A stretch of DNA of 63,011 bases from a virus. The stretch is taken from the IMG/VR virus record IMGVR_UViG_3300020183_000074, positions 1 to 63,011 of that record; one strand, written 5' to 3'. How positions within the stretch are numbered: position 1 is the first letter of the stretch; each line of letters begins with the position of its first letter. The notes beneath the pieces were generated by a model that worked only from the letters and a program-made list of their open reading frames with translations, ran no database searches and was not told where the DNA came from. The translations under genes and the position numbers were made by a program. Below, one piece after another: positions 37,326 to 47,700 of the stretch.

Positions 37326-39389
37326 ATGGCAAACCAAGACGCTAAACTCAAAGTTGCTGAACTCGACTTTGATACAATTAAAGATAATTTAAAGAATTTT
37401 CTAAAATCGCAATCAGAATTCAGCGATTATAATTTTGAAGGATCGGGTTTATCCGTCCTTCTAGATATTCTTGCATACAACACACATTACATGGGATATT
37501 ATCTTAATATGGTATCTAATGAAATGTTTATTGATACCGCTTTAAGTCGCTCTTCGGTTGTCTCGCATGCAAAATTATTGGGTTATACTCCTAGATCAAC
37601 TGTTGCCTCTCGCGCCACAATTAATGTTTCATTTACACCTGTAACGAGTGACGCTAACAGCACAGTTGTCATTCCTAGATTTACAAGATTTTTATCTGAG
37701 TCAAAAGATGGGACCAATTTCGTATTTGTAAATCCATCTTCTAGAACAATCACAAAAAATAATAGCACTGGGTTATTTACAACTGAGAATTTAGAGGTAA
37801 AGGAAGGACAACCTTTGGCGATTACATTTACATACAGTTCTCAAACAAATCCAAGACAAATATTTGAATTACCTGAGTCTAATATTGACACATCAACAAT
37901 AGAAGTTCGTGTGCAGGTATCTGCTGAAAATGCTACTCAAAACACTTACATTCTAGCAAGCGACGCTACAGATGTTGATTCAAATGCTTTAGTTTATTAT
38001 ATTGAAGAAAATAAAAACGGCAAATATCAAATTTATTTCGGTGATGGAATTATTGGTAAAAAATTACTAGATGGTAATATTTTAATCGTATCTTATATTT
38101 CTTCTTCGGGATTGATTGCTAATGGTCTACAAACATTTAAATTAGTTGATACAATTCTTCCAGGTAGCACAGTATCCATTACGACGAATTCTGCATCAAC
38201 TTCAGGGGCAGCGGCAGAAGATATAGAAAGTATTCGATTTACAGCGCCAAAAGCATTTATATCACAAAATCGTGCAGTTACTAAAAATGATTATATTGCA
38301 CTTATTAATCGGGATTATCCGTATTTCCAAGCAGTAAATGTTTGGGGTGGTGAGGAAAATGTGCCACCAGTTTATGGTAAAGTTTATTTTACCGCAAAAC
38401 CTGTTGGTGGATATGAAATTACATCTACTGAAATTGAGTATGTAAAAAATTCCATTATAAAACCATTTAGTATTTTAACTGTGACGCCTGAGTATGTCTC
38501 AGCAGATTATAATTATCTTAATTTAAATGTTAACATTTATTTTGATCCAACTAAAACAACAAAAACGCCTGATGAGATCAGTGCATTAGTGATTGGATCA
38601 ATTCAAAATTTTGCTAATACAAATTTAAATTCATTTAACTCCACATTCAGAGTCTCCCAATTGTCAAGAGCAATTGATGATTCAGATTTTTCTGTTGTAA
38701 GTAATGATCTTGAAGTTGTGCTAGAAAAACGATTTACAGTTGATGTAACAAGATCGGCAACATACACTTTAAATTATGGTGCAGCATTACTGCAGGGAAC
38801 GACTTCTAAGAAGTTGTATTCTTATCCATCATTTAAATATCTAGACTCTACTGGGATTGCTCGCGACTCTTTCATTGAAGAAGTGTTGCAGTCATATACA
38901 GGAATTGATTCTATAGATGTTGTGTTCTCTGGAAGTGAATATGTATCAACACCATCAGTTATTATTGAAGGTGATGGAACTGGGGCAAAAGCAAGAGCAC
39001 TTATTGTCAACGGTGCATTAAAAAGAATTGAGGTCACTGATCCTGGCAGTGGATACACCTCAGCCTCAGTTTCTATTTCCGGAGGCAGTGGATCGGGAGC
39101 AACTGCAAAAGCCAATCTACAAGGACGCCAAGGAAAACTTAGAATTTATTATTATGACGTAAATCAAATTAAAAGAGTCATCACCGAAGATGCAGGCGAT
39201 GTCGACTATCAAAATGGAGTTGTTGTGCTACGAAATTTTGCACCAACTTCTATTTCTGATCCATTTGGAACGTTGGTGATAAAAGTTGTTCCGTTGAATA
39301 AAATATTCAAATCAGAAAAAAATACAATATTAACGCTGGATATTTCCGATCCAACTGCTATCAGCACAAGTATAACATCCGTAGTGTAA
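37326..39389 (+). CDS. 6: gp6 baseplate wedge
   Basis: 687 aa (T4: 660). VLLDILAYNTHYMGYYLNMV is the gp6/J-like opening. Middle segments include FTAPKAFISQNRAVTKNDYI and VWGGEENVPPVYGKVYFTAK, typical of gp6. A module at ~528-600 (DVVFSGSEYVSTPSVIIEGD; GSGYTSASVSISGGSGSG) repeats a GxGY theme also found in gp7, gp8 and the gene at 49.6 kb. The protein forms the baseplate inner ring. Confidence 0.85.
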   Translation: MANQDAKLKVAELDFDTIKDNLKNFLKSQSEFSDYNFEGSGLSVLLDILAYNTHYMGYYLNMVSNEMFIDTALSRSSVVSHAKLLGYTPRSTVASRATINVSFTPVTSDANSTVVIPRFTRFLSESKDGTNFVFVNPSSRTITKNNSTGLFTTENLEVKEGQPLAITFTYSSQTNPRQIFELPESNIDTSTIEVRVQVSAENATQNTYILASDATDVDSNALVYYIEENKNGKYQIYFGDGIIGKKLLDGNILIVSYISSSGLIANGLQTFKLVDTILPGSTVSITTNSASTSGAAAEDIESIRFTAPKAFISQNRAVTKNDYIALINRDYPYFQAVNVWGGEENVPPVYGKVYFTAKPVGGYEITSTEIEYVKNSIIKPFSILTVTPEYVSADYNYLNLNVNIYFDPTKTTKTPDEISALVIGSIQNFANTNLNSFNSTFRVSQLSRAIDDSDFSVVSNDLEVVLEKRFTVDVTRSATYTLNYGAALLQGTTSKKLYSYPSFKYLDSTGIARDSFIEEVLQSYTGIDSIDVVFSGSEYVSTPSVIIEGDGTGAKARALIVNGALKRIEVTDPGSGYTSASVSISGGSGSGATAKANLQGRQGKLRIYYYDVNQIKRVITEDAGDVDYQNGVVVLRNFAPTSISDPFGTLVIKVVPLNKIFKSEKNTILTLDISDPTAISTSITSVV

Positions 39390-39393
39390 TATA

Positions 39394-42300
39394 ATGTCAG
39401 CAGCAGAAAAAATAGTTTCAGCTTTTATACCATCTCAGCTTCCTGATTTTATAAAAGCAGATAATCCTAAATTCAAAAGATTTTTAGAATTATATTATCA
39501 ATGGCTTGAACAAAATAATCCTGACGGCATTTCAAATACTGCAGGTAATACAATCTATCATGCAACGCAAATCTCTAGTTATAGAGACATTGATGATACG
39601 CCATCTGAATTCATAAAGTATTTCAGAGATGAATTACTGCCGTATGTTCCAGAAAATGCCTCTCTTGATATTCGAAAAATATTAAAAAGCGCAAGAGAAT
39701 TTTATAGTAAAAAAGGTAGTGATGAGTCAGTAAAGTGGCTCTTTAGAGCATTGTTTAATGAAGATATTGAACTCAATTATCCAAAAGAACAAATTTTAAT
39801 TACTTCTGATGGTAAATGGAAAAAACCTAAAGCATTTAGAATTACTGTTTCTGAAACTAATAAAACAGTTGATGTTAATTTACTAGAAAAAAGAATTGTC
39901 ACAGGTAAAAATTCTGGAGCAACTTGTTTTGTAGAATCAGCAAATAGAACTGTAGATGTTGATAGTGGGCGTGAAATTATTGAAATTTACATTTCAAATA
40001 TTAAAAGATTTTTTGAAAATGGCGAATTTATCATTATTAACTATGTAGACGCGAATGGCGTAGAAAAGGTATTCTCAGAAAAAATTATCGGCACATTATC
40101 TAATATTCGTGTTGATTCAAATATTCGAACTGATCCACAACAAAAACGCCGTGGTTTATTGTATAATGTCGGCGATCCAGTAGTAATAACTGGTGGTCTT
40201 GCACTTACTGCAGAAGCTGAAGATGCTATAGCAATTGTTGGAAATGTTACTATAGGTTCTATTGAAGAAGTAAATGTGGTGTTTCCTGGGTATGGATACA
40301 GAGTTTACCCACCAAACACAGAAGTTCTTGTCTTAAGATCTATTGGCGATGATCCAGCCGCAAATTTAAGCACAGACCTAAGATTACAAGCTCTTAATCT
40401 TTCTTCCGTCTCGAGTAACAGTCAACGCACATTCACAGAAAACATTACTTACAGCAAAACAGTAATTGAATTTGCTAAAGATTATGACATTGGTAATGCG
40501 AACATAGCAGTCTTTACATTAAATACAAAAAATGCATTATTAAATGTTACAGAAGATGATGCTAATGACGATTTTAATAACTATGAACAAATATGGGCTA
40601 ATGGTAACAACTTTAGTGATGCATTATTTACTGCAAAAATAGCAACACCAAATGGCGGTGATGGCGGACCATTTGGATCTGGTGGTGCGGCATACACAGG
40701 TGGATTAATCATTTATGACATTGCGAATACTGGCGCACTTTCAACAGTATTGACAGGCGCATCAATTTATACTAAAAATACTTCTAAAGAATTTGTATTT
40801 AATTCAATCACAACATACCCATTACCTGCTAATGCTAATGCAAAATTAATCCAGTTTTTTGATTACGAAACTGTTGAAACTGGTGGCGTGGCATTAATTT
40901 CAGTTATAAACGGCGGATTTGGTTTTAGATCAGAACCACTTCTTGATGTGGTTTCTCATTATGATACAAATCTATCTGATAACTATGATTATGAAATAGA
41001 AGCCGAACGTAATAATAAAAGGCAGTACTGGCAAACATTCAAGGATTTAGGTCAAGTTGCTCACGTTTACATCAATAATCCAGGAATTGGATATTCAAAT
41101 TCAGATACAATTTCGTTTGTCGGACGTGGTTATGGTGGTAATGCATCGATCACTGTAAATGGATCAGGTTCAATTATTAACGTCAGTATTTTAGATAGAG
41201 GCGAAGGTCACACTGTCAGACCGAATTGCCAAATTACAACAGCAGGTGGCACTGGTGCATCGTTAACTGCATTTTTATTTGGAGACGGATTTGATTATAC
41301 AATTGAAACAAATGCGATCGGAAGAGTTCAAAATTTACGTTTATTATATCGCGGATTCGATTATACCGCTGTACCAAATACGTCATTAAAAGTCGTGGAT
41401 ACAGTAATCACAGCCATCCCAGAAAATGAAGGATTTGTTGAACAAGAATACGTTTACCAAGGTGCGTCTTTCGCTGCATCTACATTTAGAGCGAATGTTA
41501 AATCATACACCAGATCTACAAATGTTCTAAGACTTTATGATTATTCTGGCACTATTAATACAACTGTTCCGATTATAAGTGCTAATGGGGTCACATGTAA
41601 CGTAAATACGTCGGCACATGTTCCAGCGCCAGCGCAATACCCAGCAGCAGCAATTGCAAGTGGATTGGTAAATCCAATGTATTATGGTAATGGGCGCGCT
41701 AAAGCAAATGCTCAATTCGCTAATGGCTTGATAGAATTTAATGGATTCTATCTAAATTCAGATGGATTCCCAAGTTCAGATAAAAGATTGCAAGACGATA
41801 CAATATATCACAATTTCTCATACATTGTTCAGTCAGAAAAGAGTCTTTCGGAATTTGAAATTCCATTAAGGAACATTGCACACCCAGCAGGTTTAGAACT
41901 ACTGGCAAGAACAGTATTAAAATCATCTTCTTCTACAGAAGCAATAAGCAAATCTAATGTAGATCTGATATTGCCAATTAATACTGCATCAACTATCGTG
42001 GTTTCAAACACATTCTCAAATGTTGTAACTGGAACTAATACAGCATTCCTTGTTGCATCATATAAGGCTAACGTCGGTGATATGTTTATTCTAGTAGACA
42101 ACACAAATATACTTAGAACTCAATCTAAGATTATTACAGCTGTTGATAGTAACACGTCTTTAAATGTTGCTGGTGATTTTATATACGTCGGTCAAGGTAA
42201 ATTAAAAACAAATACGGGAAATACGCACTTTGAGATTTCAAGTAATGTAAATGCTGTAAGCGATTTTGTGGCTACAGGTGACCAAGTTAGAGTCAACATT

Positions 42301-42678
42301 ACTAATGTTCAGCTTGCTGGAACAGTCAATGTCAGCGGAACAATAATTACTGGTAACACTGTTGGTGGAAATACAACATACTTTGTTGGAAATGTTGTTG
42401 TGGGAAGCCAAGTTAATGTAAATAATGAAGTTAGAACAGTTACTGTAGTTTCAAATAGCAGTAGTCTAACTGTAAATTCTGCATTCACCAACGCTGCAAC
42501 TAATAAATACATCAATGCCAATAGCGTTCTACTCAAAACTGTATCTTCAATTTCAGGAAATAGTCTCATTGTAAACACAGCTATCTTTGCGAACGTTACA
42601 AATCTGGTATACCAAATAGTACCTGATTATTCAACTTCAGATTACACTTATAAGATAGTAACTCTTACGTCGGAATAA
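39394..42678 (+). CDS. 7: gp7-like baseplate wedge
   Basis: 1094 aa (T4: 1032). FIKADNPKFKRFLELYYQWL and REFYSKKGSDESVKWLFRAL are the conserved gp7 N-terminal blocks. Several GxGY modules lie at ~295-660, and two beta modules at ~870-1050 (GTIITGNTVGGNTTYFVGNV; VSNSSSLTVNSAF) share a theme with gp8 and the DUF4815 protein. Position before gp8 is as in T4. Confidence 0.8.
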   Translation: MSAAEKIVSAFIPSQLPDFIKADNPKFKRFLELYYQWLEQNNPDGISNTAGNTIYHATQISSYRDIDDTPSEFIKYFRDELLPYVPENASLDIRKILKSAREFYSKKGSDESVKWLFRALFNEDIELNYPKEQILITSDGKWKKPKAFRITVSETNKTVDVNLLEKRIVTGKNSGATCFVESANRTVDVDSGREIIEIYISNIKRFFENGEFIIINYVDANGVEKVFSEKIIGTLSNIRVDSNIRTDPQQKRRGLLYNVGDPVVITGGLALTAEAEDAIAIVGNVTIGSIEEVNVVFPGYGYRVYPPNTEVLVLRSIGDDPAANLSTDLRLQALNLSSVSSNSQRTFTENITYSKTVIEFAKDYDIGNANIAVFTLNTKNALLNVTEDDANDDFNNYEQIWANGNNFSDALFTAKIATPNGGDGGPFGSGGAAYTGGLIIYDIANTGALSTVLTGASIYTKNTSKEFVFNSITTYPLPANANAKLIQFFDYETVETGGVALISVINGGFGFRSEPLLDVVSHYDTNLSDNYDYEIEAERNNKRQYWQTFKDLGQVAHVYINNPGIGYSNSDTISFVGRGYGGNASITVNGSGSIINVSILDRGEGHTVRPNCQITTAGGTGASLTAFLFGDGFDYTIETNAIGRVQNLRLLYRGFDYTAVPNTSLKVVDTVITAIPENEGFVEQEYVYQGASFAASTFRANVKSYTRSTNVLRLYDYSGTINTTVPIISANGVTCNVNTSAHVPAPAQYPAAAIASGLVNPMYYGNGRAKANAQFANGLIEFNGFYLNSDGFPSSDKRLQDDTIYHNFSYIVQSEKSLSEFEIPLRNIAHPAGLELLARTVLKSSSSTEAISKSNVDLILPINTASTIVVSNTFSNVVTGTNTAFLVASYKANVGDMFILVDNTNILRTQSKIITAVDSNTSLNVAGDFIYVGQGKLKTNTGNTHFEISSNVNAVSDFVATGDQVRVNITNVQLAGTVNVSGTIITGNTVGGNTTYFVGNVVVGSQVNVNNEVRTVTVVSNSSSLTVNSAFTNAATNKYINANSVLLKTVSSISGNSLIVNTAIFANVTNLVYQIVPDYSTSDYTYKIVTLTSE

Positions 42679-42681
42679 AAC

Positions 42682-44700
42682 ATGAAATCTAGCATCACAC
42701 CATTATTTGCAAAATTTACAGCTGATGATGTAAAGGATCATTTCTCAGAACATTCTAATGTTTTTATTGGAATTGGTAGATCAGCAGCATTCGGAAACAC
42801 TTCTTCTAATGTTGATGATGTTGTTTTCACGACAAATAAAATAAATGAGCTCTACAGCAATTTAGTTGGAATTAAGAAAATTGCTGCATCTGATATGCAA
42901 GTTGTTTTAGCCCGTCGAGATTGGGTTTCTGGCATTGCATATGATGCATATAAAGATGATATTGAACTTTACAATTACAACAAATCTACAAACATTGGTA
43001 CTGCTAATGCAAATGCCAATACCGTTTTAACTGGCAATGCTAATATTGCAGCATCAAATGTGTTGGTGGGTAATGGCACATCATTCTCCACATTTATTTT
43101 TCCTGGCGATCAAATTGCAGTAAATTTATCAACGAAGACTGTTGTTTCTGTAACAAATAATACACATTTAATCGTCAATAGCGCTTTTGCAAATACTAAT
43201 ACAGTTGCAACAATTACGCTCATTGGGAATAGTACAACTGTCGTTGGAAATTCTGCCGCATTTAACTCTACGCTTTCGCCTGGAAATACAATCGTTATTG
43301 GAAATGATACTCGAGAAGTTGTTTCATTAAGAAGCAATAAAGTTATTTCCTTAAACACCAGTTTAACATACTCAAATTCTAATGTTTCAGTGTTTAGAAA
43401 AGATAATACTTTCCCACTATATGCTAATAATTTTTATGTTAGAAATAGCAGAGATCAAGTATTTAAATGTTTATACAATAATAATTCTGCAACTTCAACA
43501 GTAGAACCCACAATTGATATTGATGGTCAATTGCCAGAAAATGCATTTATTTTGACTGGCGATGGATATAAGTGGAAATATTTGTATACAATTCCACCTG
43601 GTTTAAAACAAAAATTCTTTACAGATATTTTGATGCCAGTAGCAAATGATGCTGCAGTAATCGCCGCTTCTGAGTCAGGACGCATAGACATTATTAATGT
43701 TCTTTGGGGTGGATCTGGGTATTTGAGCGGTGGCAATAGTAACACATCGACTATTCTTTCTGTCACAAATACAGATGGCGCTAATGCTAATTTGGTGGCT
43801 AAAGTCTCAAATGGCGAGATTGTGTCTGTATCTATTTTAACTGGCGGAAATAATTATACCAAAGGAACTGTAACTGCAGTTGATACATCAAGGCTTGGAA
43901 ATACAACCATAGGTGGTACTGTTAACGCCAGTGGTTTAATTATACTTGCAAATGTTGCTAATACGTCTAATCAGGCATTTACTGGTAATGTGTATAAAAA
44001 CGATCTCATTACTATTTCGGGTCAAACGAGAAACGTCGTTACAGTTGATAGTGCAACACAAATAACAGTAAATACTGCATTTACAGGAACACTAAACACC
44101 GCTATCGCTACAATTCAGCGTTCCGATGCAGTCTTTGATATCGAATTTTCATCACCAGGCGGTCATGGCAGTTTCCCAGCTGAGGAGCTTGGAGCGCGTA
44201 GTTTGATGATAACTGTAGAATTAGAGGGCGAAGAAACTACTGCTAATCCAACTATTCCCCTTTCAGATAATTTAAATACTTTTGATTTTAATCAAATTTC
44301 TTTAATACAAGACCCATTGGTTGCAAATGGGGCTTATGCAGCGAATTTGACCAATTATCGAGTTACAGATAGACTTTTCTTGAGTGATCCAGGTACTACA
44401 AATTTTATCGATGATGAAACAGTATTCATTGGAACCTCTTTGGCAACAGCCACAATGGTTGCAAATGTGGCTCACTGGGACTCAGCCGATAATTATCTCG
44501 ATATAAATAATATAACTGGAACATACTCTCCATCCCAATTAATCAGAGGGGCTGATTCTGGTGCAATTACCACAATATTGGAAATTTCAGAATCACAAAT
44601 TAAGAAGTTTACGGGTGACGTACTCTATATAAGTAACCGTAAAAATGTAACACGCAACGAAAATCAAGTAGAACAAGTAAAAGTTGTTTTAACATTCTAG
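42682..44700 (+). CDS. 8: gp8 baseplate wedge, enlarged
   Basis: 672 aa (T4: 334). NSRDQVFKCLYNNNSATSTV, ENAFILTGDGYKWKYLYTIP and HGSFPAEELGARSLMITVEL are gp8 blocks. Inserts at ~125-235 and ~410-475 consist of a repeated beta module (VGNGTSFSTFIFPGDQIAVN; TNNTHLIVNSAFANT) and account for the doubled length. A GxGY module lies at ~335-400. Confidence 0.8.
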   Translation: MKSSITPLFAKFTADDVKDHFSEHSNVFIGIGRSAAFGNTSSNVDDVVFTTNKINELYSNLVGIKKIAASDMQVVLARRDWVSGIAYDAYKDDIELYNYNKSTNIGTANANANTVLTGNANIAASNVLVGNGTSFSTFIFPGDQIAVNLSTKTVVSVTNNTHLIVNSAFANTNTVATITLIGNSTTVVGNSAAFNSTLSPGNTIVIGNDTREVVSLRSNKVISLNTSLTYSNSNVSVFRKDNTFPLYANNFYVRNSRDQVFKCLYNNNSATSTVEPTIDIDGQLPENAFILTGDGYKWKYLYTIPPGLKQKFFTDILMPVANDAAVIAASESGRIDIINVLWGGSGYLSGGNSNTSTILSVTNTDGANANLVAKVSNGEIVSVSILTGGNNYTKGTVTAVDTSRLGNTTIGGTVNASGLIILANVANTSNQAFTGNVYKNDLITISGQTRNVVTVDSATQITVNTAFTGTLNTAIATIQRSDAVFDIEFSSPGGHGSFPAEELGARSLMITVELEGEETTANPTIPLSDNLNTFDFNQISLIQDPLVANGAYAANLTNYRVTDRLFLSDPGTTNFIDDETVFIGTSLATATMVANVAHWDSADNYLDINNITGTYSPSQLIRGADSGAITTILEISESQIKKFTGDVLYISNRKNVTRNENQVEQVKVVLTF

Positions 44701-44710
44701 GTAGAAAAAC

Positions 44711-47700
44711 ATGGAATTTAATGTTGATCCGTATTATGATGATTTTGAGCAAAATGCTAAAGATAATAACTATATGCGCATTATGTTCAAACCTGGAAAG
44801 GCTGTACAGGCACGTGAACTTACGCAAATTCAATCTATTCTACAGAATCAAATCAAACAATTCGGCGATCATATCTTTCAAGATGGATCACCAGTTATTG
44901 GTGGAAACTTAACTCTAGATAATAAAGTAAAGTACATTAAACTACTTGAGACGTATAATAATCAAGATATTGAAGTTACAAATTTTGTTGGCACAATTAT
45001 TAGAAATAGCACTGGAACGATTCAGGCTAAAGTTCTAGCAACATATTTCCCTGTTGATGGTATACCAACTCTTATGGTAAAATACCTAACAGGAAATGAG
45101 TTTACAGACGGCGATGTCGTCAGAATCATCAATTCTACAACAGAAGCACAATTAGTTGCATCAAATGCTACTGGTACTGGTACAGTTGTGTCCATTAACG
45201 AAGGTGTGTTCTATGTTGATGGTTATTTCGTGCAAGTTAATGATCAAACTGCAGTTGCATCTGCGTATGGTACATCAGCAAACGTAAAAGTTGGATTAGA
45301 AATAAGCGAGAATATCGTTGACAGCGAAATTGATGCAACTTTATTAGATCCAGCACAAGGATCATTTAACTTCCAAGCTCCTGGCGCCGATCGTTATCAA
45401 TTTAATTTAACATTATCAACAAGACCATTAGATACGCAAGTTGACGAATCTAAGTTTTTTGAATTGATGAGATTAGAAAATGGCAGTATTACAAAACAAG
45501 TAAAATATCCTGTTTATGCCGAACTAGAAAAAACATTAGCTCGTAGAACATTTGATGAATCTGGCGACTACACTGTTCTTCCATTCCGCGCATCAGTTAC
45601 AGATAGCGCAAGCGGAAATAATTATATTATTGCAATTGAACCAGGTAAGGCATATGTAAAAGGTTTTGAATTTGAAACATTAGCAACTCTGAAATTAGAA
45701 GCAGAAAAACCAAGAAGCGCTTCTGATATCAAAGCACTTGTTGATACAGATGTTGATTTATCTTACGGTAATTACATATATGTAACTTCTGTTCGCGGAA
45801 CAAGTAATGGATTCATAAACATTGCTGGTTTAGAAAAAGTAGACATTCATTTGGCGCAAACCAATAATGTTACTGCAACTGGCACTCATTCCGGAACTGC
45901 AAATGCATTCTTCTATGCTAACACCAGAATTGGTACAGCACGAGTTAGAAACTTTATTCGTTATACCCCAGATTCTTTTGGAGTTGATGCTTCAAATGTT
46001 GACTCAAATGGCGTCTATAAAGTTTATCTCACAGATATCGATATTGAACCATTAACAGTAAAAGTTAATATTGCATCTTCAAATGCAAACACATTACGAT
46101 TCAATGACAAAATGTCTCCGAATACGAATGTCTATAGTAATGTTTCAATCACAGTTTTACCAATTCGACTTGATGCGATTGCTAATGTTAACACAGCAAA
46201 TGTGTTTATTAACTCTTATCGTTTAAATGCCAACTCAGCAGTTGCCAACGTCTTTAACTCCAATGTAAATGTTGGTAGTGTAATTCATGTTGGTAACATG
46301 ATTAGACAAGTTGTTTCTGTAAATACAACTGGCGATTTTCTTACTGTTAATACTGCATGGGATAGAACAATTGAAGCAACCAACAATTTATCCAATCCAT
46401 TAGAAGTTTATATTCAAACACCATATCTTCAAAACGTCTCCTCTCAAACTAGAACTATTGAAAGATATGATGGTCCTACTAGAACATTATTTCTAGATTC
46501 ACCATTTAATAATAATGGTATTGCAGATGCTAATAGCGTTATTTCGTTCAACTATAATTTTGAGCATGCTGAGTCTTTGGTAGCAGGTCCAGCTGTTGGA
46601 AATAATTTGGCAAAAGTTGCAAATGCATCAATGAATGTTGCATTGAATTCAAAATATTTGGGTGGTGAAACTGCCGTAGAAGAAAGAATAAAAAATGGAT
46701 TAATCTTTAAATTACCAGGTAATTATATTAAACGTTCTTCTATTAATAATGCAGATTACAACTCAACAAAATTTTTCTCAAACAGATCAAATAATGGGAC
46801 AGCAGGTGTATTTGCTATTGCGCAAGGTTCAGGACTCGAATCTTATGAAACCATTCCTTGGACGGATTCAACAAGCGCAATTCAAGATAATTTAATTTTA
46901 ATTGTTAGAAATAATAACGGAAACACATATTTCCCTAATGGATCCATCGTACAATTAACTTCTGCTAATATTGCGATTGGTTCTCCTGCTATCTCATTAA
47001 CTGTTAATACAAATGTTCCTGATATAATCAGCGCTGATTTAATAGTAAATGTTAAGCAAAATGATGCAGAAGATTCTATTCGTAATAAGAATTTTATTTC
47101 AAATACAACATTTTCTGCAACGTCAAGTTCATTTACTTACCCAACAGCGATAAACGGAAATACAACAGTTACATTACCAGGTTATGGAATTGTTGCAAAT
47201 ATTAATGTTTCTCATGGATTTATTTTCTTAACTGATGCAACTTATAATAGTGTGCGCCCAGGAGATTCTATTGGTCTATTTGTGCCAGATGTTGTAAAAG
47301 TTAATAGAATATTGAAGGGTAACACAACGCATCTGCCAGATGCAAATAATTACACAGATATTACTGATCAATTTTATTGCGATTTCGGTCAACGCGATGA
47401 TATGTATGATCATGCTAAATTGGTTTTAAAAGAGGGATATAATGTTGCTAATGCGAAGATGTTGGTTCATGTTGATTTTTATCAACATGTTTATAACTCA
47501 TCCAATACATCATTCTTCTCAATAGACTCATATTCGTTGTCTCAATATGAAAATGGGCTTATACCAATTTATGTTTCTCAAGCAGGGCAATTTTTTAATT
47601 TACGCGACTGTTTAGACTTCAGACCAACAAGACAACTTGGTAGCGGAACAGGTGCATTTCAAAACCCAAACATAGCTGCGCCAGATGAGATTACTGAACT

